Below the pieces are notes generated by a model, which saw nothing but the letters and a program-made list of their open reading frames with translations, ran no database searches and was not told where the DNA came from. From Pseudarthrobacter oxydans (GTDB lineage: Bacteria > Actinomycetota > Actinomycetes > Actinomycetales > Micrococcaceae), in the NCBI RefSeq assembly GCF_030812335.1, contig NZ_JAUSSN010000009.1, forward strand, positions 182,337 through 246,336: 64,000 nucleotides of DNA. Reading direction: 5' to 3'. The position numbers and the translations under genes were made by a program. Of this stretch, positions 53,142 to 62,384 are shown piece after piece. How positions within the stretch are numbered: position 1 is the stretch's first letter; each line of letters starts with the position of its first letter.

Positions 53142-53836
53142 TCGCGTTTCGTCGCCGGCGCGTTCTCGGGAATCATCTGGGGAATGCTGCCGCCTATGGC
53201 CGGAAGATCAGCCCGCCCTCCCTAGCAGGGCTGTCGCTGGGGATCGTCTCCGTCGCGGCACCAGTCGGATTCGCTTTCGGCACACCCCTGGGGTCCTGGC
53301 TCGGAACGACATTCGACTGGAGGTGGGCCTTCGCCGGGCTCACCGCGGCGGCCGTAATCGCCGGTGTGATCATCGCTGCCATCGCGCCCCTCAGCGTCGA
53401 CGTCGAACTCTTCCTCTTCGGGGTCGCCTCGATCGCCGGAATCGTCATCACGGGCGCGCTCCTGGACCGCCATCCCCGTCTGTTGCTCCACGGAAGCGTC
53501 GCCCTGTTCATCACCGCCGCGGTGGTGCTGTTGCTCGGCCACACATCGCCCCCGGCGATCATCGCCGCGACCGTGCTGTGGGGGATCACGTTCGGCGGGG
53601 CGGCAGCCCAGCTCCAAGCCGCCCTCACCACCACCGGAGGCGCGGACTCGGACGTCGCGAACTGGTTCCTGCCCGTGGCTTTCAACCTCGCCATCTTCAC
53701 CGCCGGCATCCTCGGCGCCGCCCTGCTGACAAATTTCAGCGGCCTGGTACTTGCGGTCGTGATGATCGTCGCCGGCCTGGCCGCTCTCATGCTGACCATC
53801 TGCGGACGCCGCACCGCTTTCCCCGCCCTTCTCTAA
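53142..53836 (+). pseudogene. 5'-truncated, frameshifted MFS transporter relic
   Basis: In frame 3 the piece SRFVAGAFSGIIWGMLPP is helix 4 of an MFS efflux protein. A one-base deletion near 53190 moves the rest to frame 2, where YGRKISPPSLAG is followed by APVGFAFGTPLGSWLGTTFD and the remaining helices to a stop at 53836. The first three helices are missing. From about 53200 the sequence is otherwise well preserved, so decay is recent. Confidence 0.72.
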
Positions 53837-53895
53837 AGGCAACACAGCCGGTCACGGCAGACCTTGCCCTCCCGCAGTCCCCGGAAAGGATCCCC

Positions 53896-54501
53896 ATGAC
53901 CACTCGCAAGCGTTTCACTGACAAATCCGCCTTCGGCGCCGGTTCGGGTACCTGCAATTCCCATCGCCTTGCGCACTATCTTCCGGAGACTGTGCTGCAC
54001 CTGGGTCTGATCGGCCTGGCCGTGGCTATCATCTGGCTTTCCACCTGGATGCTCCGGAACATCCCTCACGAAAACGCCGACCGGACCGCGGCCCGCGGCC
54101 CAGCAACAGGCGTGATTTCGGGCTTGTTCAGTCACGTACCCCGGAAAAGCTCGGCTCCCAAGGTTCGGAAAGCCGTCGGCAGCACGAGGGTCGCACTGAG
54201 TTATCCGGAAGCGCCGGGTGGTGCGGCGACTCCTGATAAGGGACCGGACCGGACTCGGCAGCTCGTCGTCGAACTGAAACGCGGACGCACACCGACAACA
54301 GCCTCAGCCAGATCCAGTGCTGTTTGGGCGTCGTCCAGGAGGCTGTACGAGAACCCGGCGGCTGTCCAGCAGGGAGACACCCGGTCACCAAACTCGACAG
54401 GTTCGCCGAGCGGTCCGGACTACTCGGCCCGCTCCGTCCCGCGGCTGCACGGCGTGATGATCCACGAGAGGCCCCCGGAGCGTTATCGGCTAGCCTGCTG
54501 A
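53896..54501 (+). CDS. Doubtful ORF with one membrane segment
   Basis: A frame from ATG 53896 (GGAAAGGATC upstream) begins TTRKRFTDKSAFGAGSG, which resembles the start of a short-chain dehydrogenase with its glycine loop shortened, and then reads ETVLHLGLIGLAVAIIWLST, a plausible membrane helix. The remaining 120 residues look like non-coding translation and overlap the end of the opposite-strand oxidoreductase gene. It may be another relic. Confidence 0.25.
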   Translation: MTTRKRFTDKSAFGAGSGTCNSHRLAHYLPETVLHLGLIGLAVAIIWLSTWMLRNIPHENADRTAARGPATGVISGLFSHVPRKSSAPKVRKAVGSTRVALSYPEAPGGAATPDKGPDRTRQLVVELKRGRTPTTASARSSAVWASSRRLYENPAAVQQGDTRSPNSTGSPSGPDYSARSVPRLHGVMIHERPPERYRLAC

Positions 54502-55521
54502 CACATCGATCAGCACCTTGCCGACGATGCTCTCTTCCACCGCAGTGTGGGCCGCAGCCGTGTCAGCCAGGTCAAAGCGATGCAGCGGCAGGCCTGCGGC
54601 CTCTCCCACCGGAAGGGCGCCGTCGGCGATGGCCGCATTGATGTCCTCGGCGGCGGCGTGCACCGCCGCCATGCCAACGGTGTACAGCAACACGAACTGG
54701 TAGCGGATATTGAGGCTGAAATGCCTGCGCACGTCCAGGCTCACCTGATCGCCGCCGTTGTTGGCGTAGACCGCGACTGAGCCGCGGTTGCGGATCACTG
54801 CCAGGTCGAGTTCCGCGTTCTGCGCGGGTGCCACCTCCACGATCTGGTCGACGCCCTCGGGAGCGATCCGCCGGATCTCCGCGGCGGCGTGGGTTTCCCG
54901 GTAATTGATGACGTGATCGGCGCCGGCGGCCGTGGCCAGTGCAGCCTTCGCCGGTCCGCTCACGGTCGTGACCACGACGGCGCCGGCCCACTTGGCGAGC
55001 TGGATCGCCGCATGGCCCACGGCGCCTGCCCCTCCAGCAACGAGAACTACCTTGCCGTCCAAGGCTCCCGGGCGGAGCCGCCGCGGGCCGTCCTCGGCGA
55101 TGGTCAGGGCCCGGTGGGCGGTGATCGCGGGAACGCCAAGGCTTGCGCCGAGGTCGAACCCGGCGTTCTCCGGCAGCGGAAAGACCCGCTCGGCCGGCAG
55201 GACGGCGAACTCTTGGGCTGTCCCGCCGTCGGCGCGCTGGTAGGCGGCCAAGGCCACCCAGACCCTGTCACCGACGTGGAGATGCTCGACGCCCGGTCCG
55301 ACGGCGTCCACCACTCCTGCGCCGTCTTGGTTCGGCACGACCTCCGCGAAGGGCAAGGGCTCGCCCGGTTTGGCGCCGCGGCGCGACTTCCAGTCGGTGG
55401 GGTTCACTGCGGAGACCATGATCCGCACGCGCACCTCCCCGCGCCCCGGGTCCCGGTTCTCGCGGTTGACGAGCTCGAGAACAGACGGATCGCCGGTGGC
55501 ACGGTACACGATTGCTTTCAT
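54490..55521 (-). CDS. NADPH:quinone reductase-like (MDR) oxidoreductase
   Basis: The 343-residue protein is a medium-chain dehydrogenase/reductase of the zinc-free quinone oxidoreductase class. It has the GroES-like N domain (VSAVNPTDWKSRRGAKPGEP, NQDGAGVVDAVGPGV), the nucleotide loop VLVAGGAGAVGHAAIQLAKW and no zinc ligands in the usual places. It would reduce quinones or enones with NADPH. The gene stands alone and converges with relic sequence. Confidence 0.9.
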   Translation of the reverse strand: MKAIVYRATGDPSVLELVNRENRDPGRGEVRVRIMVSAVNPTDWKSRRGAKPGEPLPFAEVVPNQDGAGVVDAVGPGVEHLHVGDRVWVALAAYQRADGGTAQEFAVLPAERVFPLPENAGFDLGASLGVPAITAHRALTIAEDGPRRLRPGALDGKVVLVAGGAGAVGHAAIQLAKWAGAVVVTTVSGPAKAALATAAGADHVINYRETHAAAEIRRIAPEGVDQIVEVAPAQNAELDLAVIRNRGSVAVYANNGGDQVSLDVRRHFSLNIRYQFVLLYTVGMAAVHAAAEDINAAIADGALPVGEAAGLPLHRFDLADTAAAHTAVEESIVGKVLIDVSAG

Positions 55522-55783
55522 ACTCAGACCTAACGCCGGCCCGGACCGAAAATTCCCGCCGGGTGCCGTGACCGAATCGCCACATCAGCTGCTGCGGTCC
55601 CCCAAGTTCCACTCCAGGCCCCCGGACTTTCATCCACCGGTCAACGGGACTTTGCGGGCCACACCCCGCCTCCGGGAGCATTCCTGGATCCGGGGACCAC
55701 CCGGGTCGCTGATGGCATTGAGGCCCCGGGTGCCATCGCTGGCATGATGCGTTCCGGACGCGTCGCGATAAACTGGATCGATC

Positions 55784-56599
55784 ATGATCGGTGCCCCGCC
55801 CCGACTTCTGGTCTGGTTCGTCATCATAGCGACCCTCATCTCGGCCTGCGCGCCAACGATCAGACTCGATGAGGCCACCACCGTTCCACCGATCCAGACC
55901 TCCTCGGCCCCGCCGGCCGCACGCGATGACGTCCACGCTCCTCACCGGCCCCCGTCCCCCACTCCGACGCCGGTTTCCACGCCGCCCCCGGCGCCCCAGG
56001 CGTTTGCGCTCAACCTCTACCAGGAGGGGGACTTCGTGCCGCAGTACACCTTTGACTGGTGTGTGGCGGCGAGCATCCAGATGATGCACAACCTCATCGA
56101 CGACACCGGGGCCGGCACGTGGTCCGATCGCGTCCAGCAGGGGGAGCTGTGGGAGATGGCCCGGGCGCGGTCGTTCAACTCGTTCAACGGTGCCAATCCC
56201 TTGGGTTGGGCGGAGGTGCTAACGGAGGTTGGGATGGGGCCGTACGCCGTTGTGAGCGTCGCCGACTATGAGGAAGCGCTGCAGACCGCGGCGCGCGCCA
56301 TTGCCGACACGGACCGGCCGGTCGGGCTGGTCATGTGGCGCGGGCGCCACGTATGGGTGATGAGCGGCTTCGAGTCACTCGGTGATCCCGACCAGTTCCC
56401 GGATTTTCCGGTCACGGGCATCCGTGTCCAGGATCCGCTCTACCCGTACGGCGACGACCGGTGGGGACCGTCCCCCGCGCCCAACGCCCTGCTCACCCCC
56501 GAACAGTTGGCGACGCAGTTCGTCGTTCGCGAGCCGCGACGCTGGAGCAGCGATCTGCCGACCGGCTACATGCTGGTGCTGCCGATCGCTAAGGCCTGA
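55784..56599 (+). CDS. Lipoprotein with C39-like papain-fold domain
   Basis: The 271-residue protein has a signal with lipobox LISAC (Cys22), a Pro/Thr-rich linker (about 40-70) and a globular domain. There QYTFDWCVAASIQMMHN places Cys93 at the start of a helix, GRHVWVMSGF gives His189, and RVQDPLYPYG gives Asp217: the Cys-His-Asp order of C39-like cysteine peptidases. Anchored outside the cell, it could be a protease or an inactive binding relative. No bacteriocin transporter or precursor peptide is nearby. It is divergent from the quinone reductase. Confidence 0.75.
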   Translation: MIGAPPRLLVWFVIIATLISACAPTIRLDEATTVPPIQTSSAPPAARDDVHAPHRPPSPTPTPVSTPPPAPQAFALNLYQEGDFVPQYTFDWCVAASIQMMHNLIDDTGAGTWSDRVQQGELWEMARARSFNSFNGANPLGWAEVLTEVGMGPYAVVSVADYEEALQTAARAIADTDRPVGLVMWRGRHVWVMSGFESLGDPDQFPDFPVTGIRVQDPLYPYGDDRWGPSPAPNALLTPEQLATQFVVREPRRWSSDLPTGYMLVLPIAKA

Positions 56600-56726
56600 T
56601 CAGCCCCTGATAGCCCGAATTCCCTGATGCTGACGCATGAAGGTTCCAAGGACCGAGCGGCCGCTCTTGAAATCTGAAGGGCGCTGGGCGTAGAAGGTCG
56701 CAGACCAATCACCCGAGGAGGTCACC

Positions 56727-57113
56727 ATGACGGTCACTTTCAACCACACCATCGTCTACGCGACGGACAAGCGCCGTTCGGCGGAGTTCCTGGCCAACGT
56801 GCTCGGACTGCCGAAACCCCAAGCCATGTGGTCTTTCATGACCGTGCCCCTCGACCACGGAGTGGCCCTCGATTTCGCCACGGCAGACCGGCCCATCTCC
56901 CCGCAGCACTACGCCTTCCTGGTCAGCGAGGAGGACTTTGACGGAATCTTCGCAAGGATTCAGGCCCAGGGCATCCCCTACTGGGCAGACCCGGGACGGT
57001 CCCGCCCGCAGCAAATCAACCACAACGACGGCGGACGTGGCGTCTACTTCGCGGATCCGGACGGGCATTTCCTCGAAGCGATCACGCGTCCGTACGGATC
57101 GGGTGCTGCATAA
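56727..57113 (+). CDS. VOC-family protein
   Basis: The 128-residue protein has two VOC modules: FNHTIVYATDKRRSAEFLAN with a metal-type His near the start, and VYFADPDGHFLEAITRP with the closing Glu. ISPQHYAFLVSEEDF supplies another His. This set is compatible with a metal-dependent lyase, isomerase or dioxygenase. The start ATG 56727 has GAGGAGG. It is not linked to a pathway gene. Confidence 0.85.
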   Translation: MTVTFNHTIVYATDKRRSAEFLANVLGLPKPQAMWSFMTVPLDHGVALDFATADRPISPQHYAFLVSEEDFDGIFARIQAQGIPYWADPGRSRPQQINHNDGGRGVYFADPDGHFLEAITRPYGSGAA

Positions 57114-57581
57114 AGCCTCGATTCCGGCCGGTTCCCCAAGTTGCACTCTGGCCCCTGCCACCAGCAGTGATTCCTCCATCAGAACGGCACCCAATCCCAG
57201 GGCCACAGATGGAAGGGCTGGCAATATCGAGGCCTGTACCAGAAAATCCAGAGATGGTTCTGGGAGACTGATAAGTGAGACTAAGCTGCCAAATGTTGGT
57301 TAGCCAGATCAACGGCGCCACTTCGTGGCCGGATCGAGAGGGGCTGATTGTGATGAGCAAGGTGCATTCCGGCGGCTCCGAGGGCTCGAAAAGGGAAGGC
57401 GGCGAACCTAGGGTTAGTTATGCTCGCGGCCAGGAGGAAGTAGTCGCAGCGGTGAGCACGTGGCTATGCTACCTCCCTGATGTTTAGGAATTACGCCCAG
57501 TGAAAGGATGGTTCACCAGAATCGACGGCGACCATGTGGCAACCACCAAGATGACGAGTCAGTGTCATGCCGGCCCGGCTC
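57114..57581. other. Gap without supported gene
   Basis: About 470 bases. A 44-codon frame at 57353-57487 has a purine-rich upstream region, but its product has no recognisable feature. I see no repeats or strong hairpins. Composition becomes less GC-rich from here to about 58900. Confidence 0.35.
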
Positions 57582-58289
57582 TCACAAAACGTCAGCGACG
57601 AGGCGCCGAATGCCCTCCGACGGCGCAAGGCCCATGTCCTCGTTCAGCTTCGCTCGATACTCTTCGAAGGCCCGAGCCGCGGCAGCATTGTTGCCCTGCT
57701 GCTTTTGAGCCTGAATGAGAAGTCCAACCGCACTTTCGTAGAGCGGTTCAAGTTGAAGTGCCGCCTCCGAGGCTTCCAGGGCACTCTCGTAGTCACGGCG
57801 CGCCAGCGACTCGCGACCAATGATGTGGAACGCGTGGAGCCGATCCTGCCGCAATCTGCTCTGTTCAAAGAGCACCCAATCGTCATACCAGCCCGGGAGC
57901 AGTTCGGCGTCGCGCAACAGGTCCAGTGTGGACGCGACGTTCCCGTTGAGCCCGTTCTGGCTTAACTCTCGAACACAGGACCGGACGCGGTGCAAGTCGA
58001 CCTCCACCGATTCGCTGAGGGAAAGCTCAGAGCCCCCGTTGACCAGTAGCCCCGGGACGTGCCGTGAGACCAGGTGCATGCTCACTCGCAGACTCTCCAT
58101 GGCTAGACTTTCGCAACTGTCCGGCCACAAGAGTCCGACCAGGTAGCTTCGAGGTCGGGGACCGTGGATAGCCAAGGCAGTGATGAGCCGCTGTTGACGC
58201 ACCGCAACATGCAGAACGCACGAGTCCCGGCGGAGCTTCCACGATTGGAAAAGGCTCAGCTGAAAATGGCAAAAGTTGCCGCTTCCCAT
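57582..58289 (-). CDS. SARP-like regulator with BTAD domain
   Basis: The 235-residue protein has an N-terminal winged-helix part (FQLSLFQSWKLRRDSCVLHV, RPRSYLVGLLWPD) and a C-terminal bacterial transcriptional activator domain (LDLLRDAELLPGWYDDWVLF, ALQLEPLYESAVGLLIQAQK and the closing AFEEYRAKLNEDMGLAPSEG). SARP proteins activate secondary-metabolism or accessory genes. The start ATG 58289 follows GGGGG; a TTG at 58301 is possible. No biosynthetic cluster is visible, and adjacent sequence is decayed. Confidence 0.8.
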   Translation of the reverse strand: MGSGNFCHFQLSLFQSWKLRRDSCVLHVAVRQQRLITALAIHGPRPRSYLVGLLWPDSCESLAMESLRVSMHLVSRHVPGLLVNGGSELSLSESVEVDLHRVRSCVRELSQNGLNGNVASTLDLLRDAELLPGWYDDWVLFEQSRLRQDRLHAFHIIGRESLARRDYESALEASEAALQLEPLYESAVGLLIQAQKQQGNNAAAARAFEEYRAKLNEDMGLAPSEGIRRLVADVL

Positions 58290-59127
58290 TTGTACCCCCA
58301 AATCCAGCGTGACTGCCGGCTGGAATAGTTCTAGCCATGAGGATCCGCATTTCGGCAGGGGATGTCAATGGCTTTCGGCATACTGCAGTTTTGTGAACGC
58401 AATAGCCTTAGCCGAGCACACAGACCGCTAATGCACATGAGGGGCCACCCTAAAGACTTGTTCCCGCAATCAGGGCCTAAGGGCCCTAGCGACGACATTT
58501 ATCAAAAGATGGCTAGTCAAGCCAAACTCTGCCAATATAGTGAACTTTCTATACCCGAAACACTGCAATGGGCTCCTGGGTATTCCCAGCCCGACTTCTT
58601 CATGGTTTCCCGCTTCCTCGTCGGCGATCGTGGACTGGCCCGTTCCGACCTAGAAACGATTACTTCGGACAACTTCCACGCATACGGCTAGTTGCCTCAG
58701 CGCCACTTGATTCAATTCGGAATTGGTGCCGGACCGCAGCCAGGAAGTCCCCGCTCACGCGGCTCGATTAGCTTCCAGTCCCTAAAGGATCCAGACGCGC
58801 GCTGGTACCTTCATCCGGGGCCATAATAATTTGTTGGCAATCGATGGCAGACCCTCAATTACTGCCGATAAGAAACACATGACAGCGTGGGAGACGGATT
58901 GTTAATACACATTATGCGTTCTTCGCCAAAGAACAACTGTAGAGAATCGGCATTTGCAGGGCGTCGTATGACCGGTGGCCGGACGCGGAGGATTCCCGGA
59001 CGACCCCCGGCATCGGGGGCTGACAAGACAGATGAGGACAATTATCTACAACTTACGCCGGCGCCCGCCTCAACCCTGAAGACACCTCTGGTGCGGCCCG
59101 ACCGCCTTGGCTATGCCCGACCCAGCA
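58290..59127. other. Lower-GC non-coding tract
   Basis: Roughly 840 bases with noticeably lower GC than the rest (for example around 58360-58700) and no reading frame that looks like a protein. Frames on both strands are short and lack ribosome-binding sites. It could be eroded acquired DNA. Confidence 0.45.
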
Positions 59128-59911
59128 CTATCTCTTGAACTCGATCCGGACCGAATTGTCGTCCGGGAGCACAATCACCGTTCCGTCCCCGCGGAATCCA
59201 GCCGTCATGCAGGAAGAAGAAGCGTCCGCCACTGAGCACCAGCAGGCGGAGGCCGTCGCATCGGTATACCGCGGTGTCCCCGCTACCCACTTTCACCTCT
59301 TTGACGGCCTCCGAGCCGATGCCCAGCGGCTTGAGTGAATAGACCTCCGCCCTCGCATGTATTGGACTCCCTGCTCGAAGTTAACGGCCAACCGCCGGCC
59401 CAGTGCCTGGGCGTAGTTAGCTGTACCCCAGAAGAGCCCCAGGCGGCGGAGACGGACGCACCACGTAGCCGCGAGCACGCCCAGCGCCATCAAGTACGGC
59501 GTGAAGAGCGCCGTCCGCGCAGGCTCGAGGATGGCCTGCAGCAGACTAATGCCGACCATGAGCCCACTGACTAGGGCGGCAATGCCGGCGTTTCGTACGA
59601 TGATCGCCCGGCCGCGGCCTTCCTCGATCCGGCGGCGCAGCAAGCGGTCCAGGGCCACCCAGACAACACCGGCGACCAGAAGGCATACCAGCAGCAAAAA
59701 CAGCGCGTTGATGCTGATCAGCATGTAGTCCTGCCCCGTATACCCAAACAGGCTGACGTTCAGGCCCCATCTGGGCCGCCTGCGCGTCCGCTCGCGCCCA
59801 GCCGAAGTAAAACAGCAACGCCGTCGCCACCGTGATTGGCGGACCGATCGCCGAAACCACTCCAAGCGCCCGGGACCACGCGGATCGCTCGTTCCCGTTG
59901 TCCTCCGTCAC
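59128..59911 (-). pseudogene. Multiply frameshifted membrane protein gene
   Basis: Reading from GTG 59911 the strand encodes TEDNGNERSAWSRALGVVSA and PITVATALLFYFGWARADAQ; in a second frame LNVSLFGYTGQDYMLISINA plus three membrane helices (FLLLVCLLVAGVVWVALDRL and others); then GSDTAVYR-type sequence CDGLRLLVLSGGRFFFLHDG and, in another frame, DGTVIVLPDDNSVRIEFK before a stop at 59128. At least three frame changes (near 59770, 59345 and 59190) interrupt what was one actinobacterial membrane protein with a C-terminal soluble domain. I recall the family only as uncharacterised. Confidence 0.65.
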
Positions 59912-60420
59912 TGGATGCTGCAGGCGATGGCGGGCACGTGCTCTGGTCCGCTGCACGCTCGAATGATGCGGGTCCCTCCACGGACCAATCGGCATCGGCG
60001 AACGTCACGTTCACTGTGGTGGGCTCGCCCGGCACGGGAGCCGGTGCCTGGAAGAAGAATTCTCCGAACGGGTAGTTGTTGTCCTCCAGGCTCTTGCGAT
60101 TTCGGCACATCTGGCTTTTGCCTTCGGAAAGCCGCTACATCCCGCAACTTTTTGTAGGCGACTGCGGACCAGCAATCACCCGGGTCTAGCTCAGCCATCG
60201 CCTCCAGCGCCGCCGCGCCCTCAGCCCAGGCAGCCTGGTCACCGTTCAACCCCAGGCACAGCTTCTTCGCCGCTTGATCCTTGGTTTCCATGGCACCGCT
60301 GACGTCCTCGAGTTTGTCGCAGTCCCTCCAATACGGCCGCCGCTATTCCGAGGAGTCCCTGTCGGAGGGCGTCCGCCAGCTCCTCGCTTGGTTGACGGAC
60401 GGGCCGAGCGTACCGAGTCC
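59908..60420 (-). pseudogene. Frameshifted gene upstream of the membrane protein relic
   Basis: Pieces in several frames belong together: SEELADALRQGLLGIAAAVL (about 60340-60400), YWRDCDKLEDVSGAMETKDQ and AAKKLCLGLNGDQAAWAEGA (60200-60330), YPFGEFFFQAPAPVPGEPTT and VNVTFADADWSVEGP (about 59960-60090), and a final EHVPAIACSIQ ending at 59908. The last stop overlaps the GTG start of the membrane protein (GTGA), showing that the two once formed a coupled operon. I do not recognise the family. Confidence 0.5.
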
Positions 60421-60599
60421 ATAGAGCGGTAGCACCCGATTTTGGGCTATGCCACTGCGGGAGTTCACCAGCAGCGGACCGGCCTGCTGGTCGGATCCTT
60501 GAGGCAGTAACACCCGAGTAACGCTAGATGATGAAGACTCAGCGCGAAGAGGCTGACAGGGATTCTTCTTGCGTTGGGGGCCAGAATTGGGAGCCGGCT

Positions 60600-62384
60600 G
60601 TGAAACTCGTCCTGTTCGATCTCGGCAACACCCTGGAAAGCAATGGTGTCCTTCTACCTGGGGCTATGGAGGCGCTGGAGGCTGTTGCATCCCTCCGCGC
60701 TGGAGGCCGGCCAGCAGCGCTGTTGGGTCTCGTGTCGGATTTCGAGATGCCGCGCCAGCCGTCGGACGTGCCCATCATCCAGCAGCGGTATTACGAACTG
60801 CTTGACGACCTCGGCATCCGGCCGTTCTTCGAGCCCCTCGCCGAGCGCGTCACCTTGTCCACCGAGGTTGGCGTGTTCAAGCCCGACGAAGCGATCTTCC
60901 GGGCCGCGACATCGAAGGTCGATCCCACCTTGGAGTTCGACGACGTGCTGTTCGTCACCGAGAATCCTTCGCATGTCCTGGCCGCACGCAGTCTTGGGCT
61001 GAGCGCTGTGCACTTGCGCGGGCCTGGGCAACCGCTCGGTGAGGTGGAAACCCTGCCAGATCTCGTTCCGCTCATGCAGGCATTTGTCCAGGGCGAAGAG
61101 CTGGTCCAAACGGTTGTCTTGGACGCGCCAGATGCGAATAGCACGGCCATGATCACGAACCGGAGCGCGGCCATGGACGCGACGTGGACGAGGCTCGGGG
61201 ACGTGCTCGTGGTGCGAGCCACTGCCACACTCGCAGGACAAATCCTCGCTCACCGCGAAATGGCGGATTCCGCCCGCCGCCTATTCATTCCGAAGCAGCG
61301 TCTTCATGTAGTAACGCAGATTGCCCGCCTCTTCCAGGAGGATCATCCCGACGTTCGGGTGGTGGTGGACAAGGGCCGATATCTGGTTGTCGACCTTGAT
61401 CCGGGAATGCCCTCGCTCGTCGACGGGCCGCACGCGTCCTGTTACGCCGTCCGCCCTCTCCCGCCCGACACGGTGGTGTTTGACCATCGGGCTGCCCGAC
61501 CGCGGCACACGACCGCCCCGGTGGAGGAGGTTGGCTTGCTGGCCGGTGAGCTGTCCCGCATGGCGTTTGAGGAAGACCTCGGCACGTTGGCCCGTCTGCC
61601 AACACGACACTCGACGAGTGCCCAATTCCTCGGCGCACTCGATTGGGCCAGCGACCGCCTGACGGATCTTGGCTATGCCACCCATATCCAGACCGTCGCG
61701 GTGCATGGCGGGACAACGCGCAACCTCATAGCAGACCGCCCCGGGGAAGGCACAGACCGGAACGTTGTGCTGGTCAGCGCGCACCTGGATTCCGTCAATA
61801 CGCGAGGGGCGGCGGCAGCAGCGCCAGGTGCCGACGATAACGCTTCCGGTAGCGCCGGCGTGCTGGCTATCGGCCAGGCGCTAGCCGACCGGACACGCCG
61901 GCATGACCTCCGGCTCATCCTATTCGGTGGCGAGGAGCAGGGTCTGTTTGGCAGCCGTCACTACGTGAGTGGGCTCGACGCGGCCGAACGGGCTCGAATC
62001 AGCGCCGTCGTCAACATGGACATGATCGCTTGCCGCAACACCGGCAATTCGACCGTACTGCTGGAGGGTGCCTCCGTGTCGCAGGCCGTGATCGAGAAGC
62101 TCGTCGGCATTGCCCAGGCGCACACGTCGCTGGCCGTTCAGACCAGCCTTGAGCCTTTCAACAGCGACCATGTGCCCTTCATCGATCTGGGAATCCCGGC
62201 CGTCCTGACGATCGAGGGAACCGACTCGGCGAATGACCGGGTCCACACCGAACGCGACACGCTGGACACGCTCGACATCGACCTCGCCCTAGAGATCCTG
62301 CGGATGAATCTCCTGTTCGTAGCGCAGGCCCTGGACAGCGACATCCATAGCCCGACCGATCAGCTGAAGGAGAACTTACGATGA
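60600..62384 (+). CDS. HAD-like domain fused to M28 zinc aminopeptidase
   Basis: The 594-residue protein joins two enzymes. Residues 1-190 resemble HAD-IA hydrolases ([12 protein letters not shown] with nucleophile Asp7, [13 protein letters not shown] with the motif III Lys, [20 protein letters not shown]), but the second Asp of motif I is Gly and the motif IV acids are absent, so activity is doubtful. Residues about 340-590 form an M28 peptidase with a complete di-zinc set: His395 and Asp397 in SAHLDS, Asp412 in GADDNASG, Glu445 and Glu446 in GGEEQGLFG, Asp474 in NMDMIA, His524 in DHVPF. No export signal is present. GTG 60600 has GGGAG upstream; ATG 60528 has no ribosome site. It overlaps the next gene by 4 bases. 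Confidence 0.85.
   Translation: MKLVLFDLGNTLESNGVLLPGAMEALEAVASLRAGGRPAALLGLVSDFEMPRQPSDVPIIQQRYYELLDDLGIRPFFEPLAERVTLSTEVGVFKPDEAIFRAATSKVDPTLEFDDVLFVTENPSHVLAARSLGLSAVHLRGPGQPLGEVETLPDLVPLMQAFVQGEELVQTVVLDAPDANSTAMITNRSAAMDATWTRLGDVLVVRATATLAGQILAHREMADSARRLFIPKQRLHVVTQIARLFQEDHPDVRVVVDKGRYLVVDLDPGMPSLVDGPHASCYAVRPLPPDTVVFDHRAARPRHTTAPVEEVGLLAGELSRMAFEEDLGTLARLPTRHSTSAQFLGALDWASDRLTDLGYATHIQTVAVHGGTTRNLIADRPGEGTDRNVVLVSAHLDSVNTRGAAAAAPGADDNASGSAGVLAIGQALADRTRRHDLRLILFGGEEQGLFGSRHYVSGLDAAERARISAVVNMDMIACRNTGNSTVLLEGASVSQAVIEKLVGIAQAHTSLAVQTSLEPFNSDHVPFIDLGIPAVLTIEGTDSANDRVHTERDTLDTLDIDLALEILRMNLLFVAQALDSDIHSPTDQLKENLR

Noticed and set aside
52999..54501. A single 500-codon gene from 52999 to 54501
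   Set aside because: The frame passes through MFS sequence in the wrong frame; true similarities lie in other frames, so it is a chance read-through of relics.
57353..57487. Small 44-codon gene
   Set aside because: A purine-rich stretch precedes the start, but the product has no recognisable feature and the surrounding DNA is non-coding.
58362..58691. 109-codon plus-strand frame in the low-GC tract
   Set aside because: No ribosome-binding site, no domain and codon use unlike real genes in the window.
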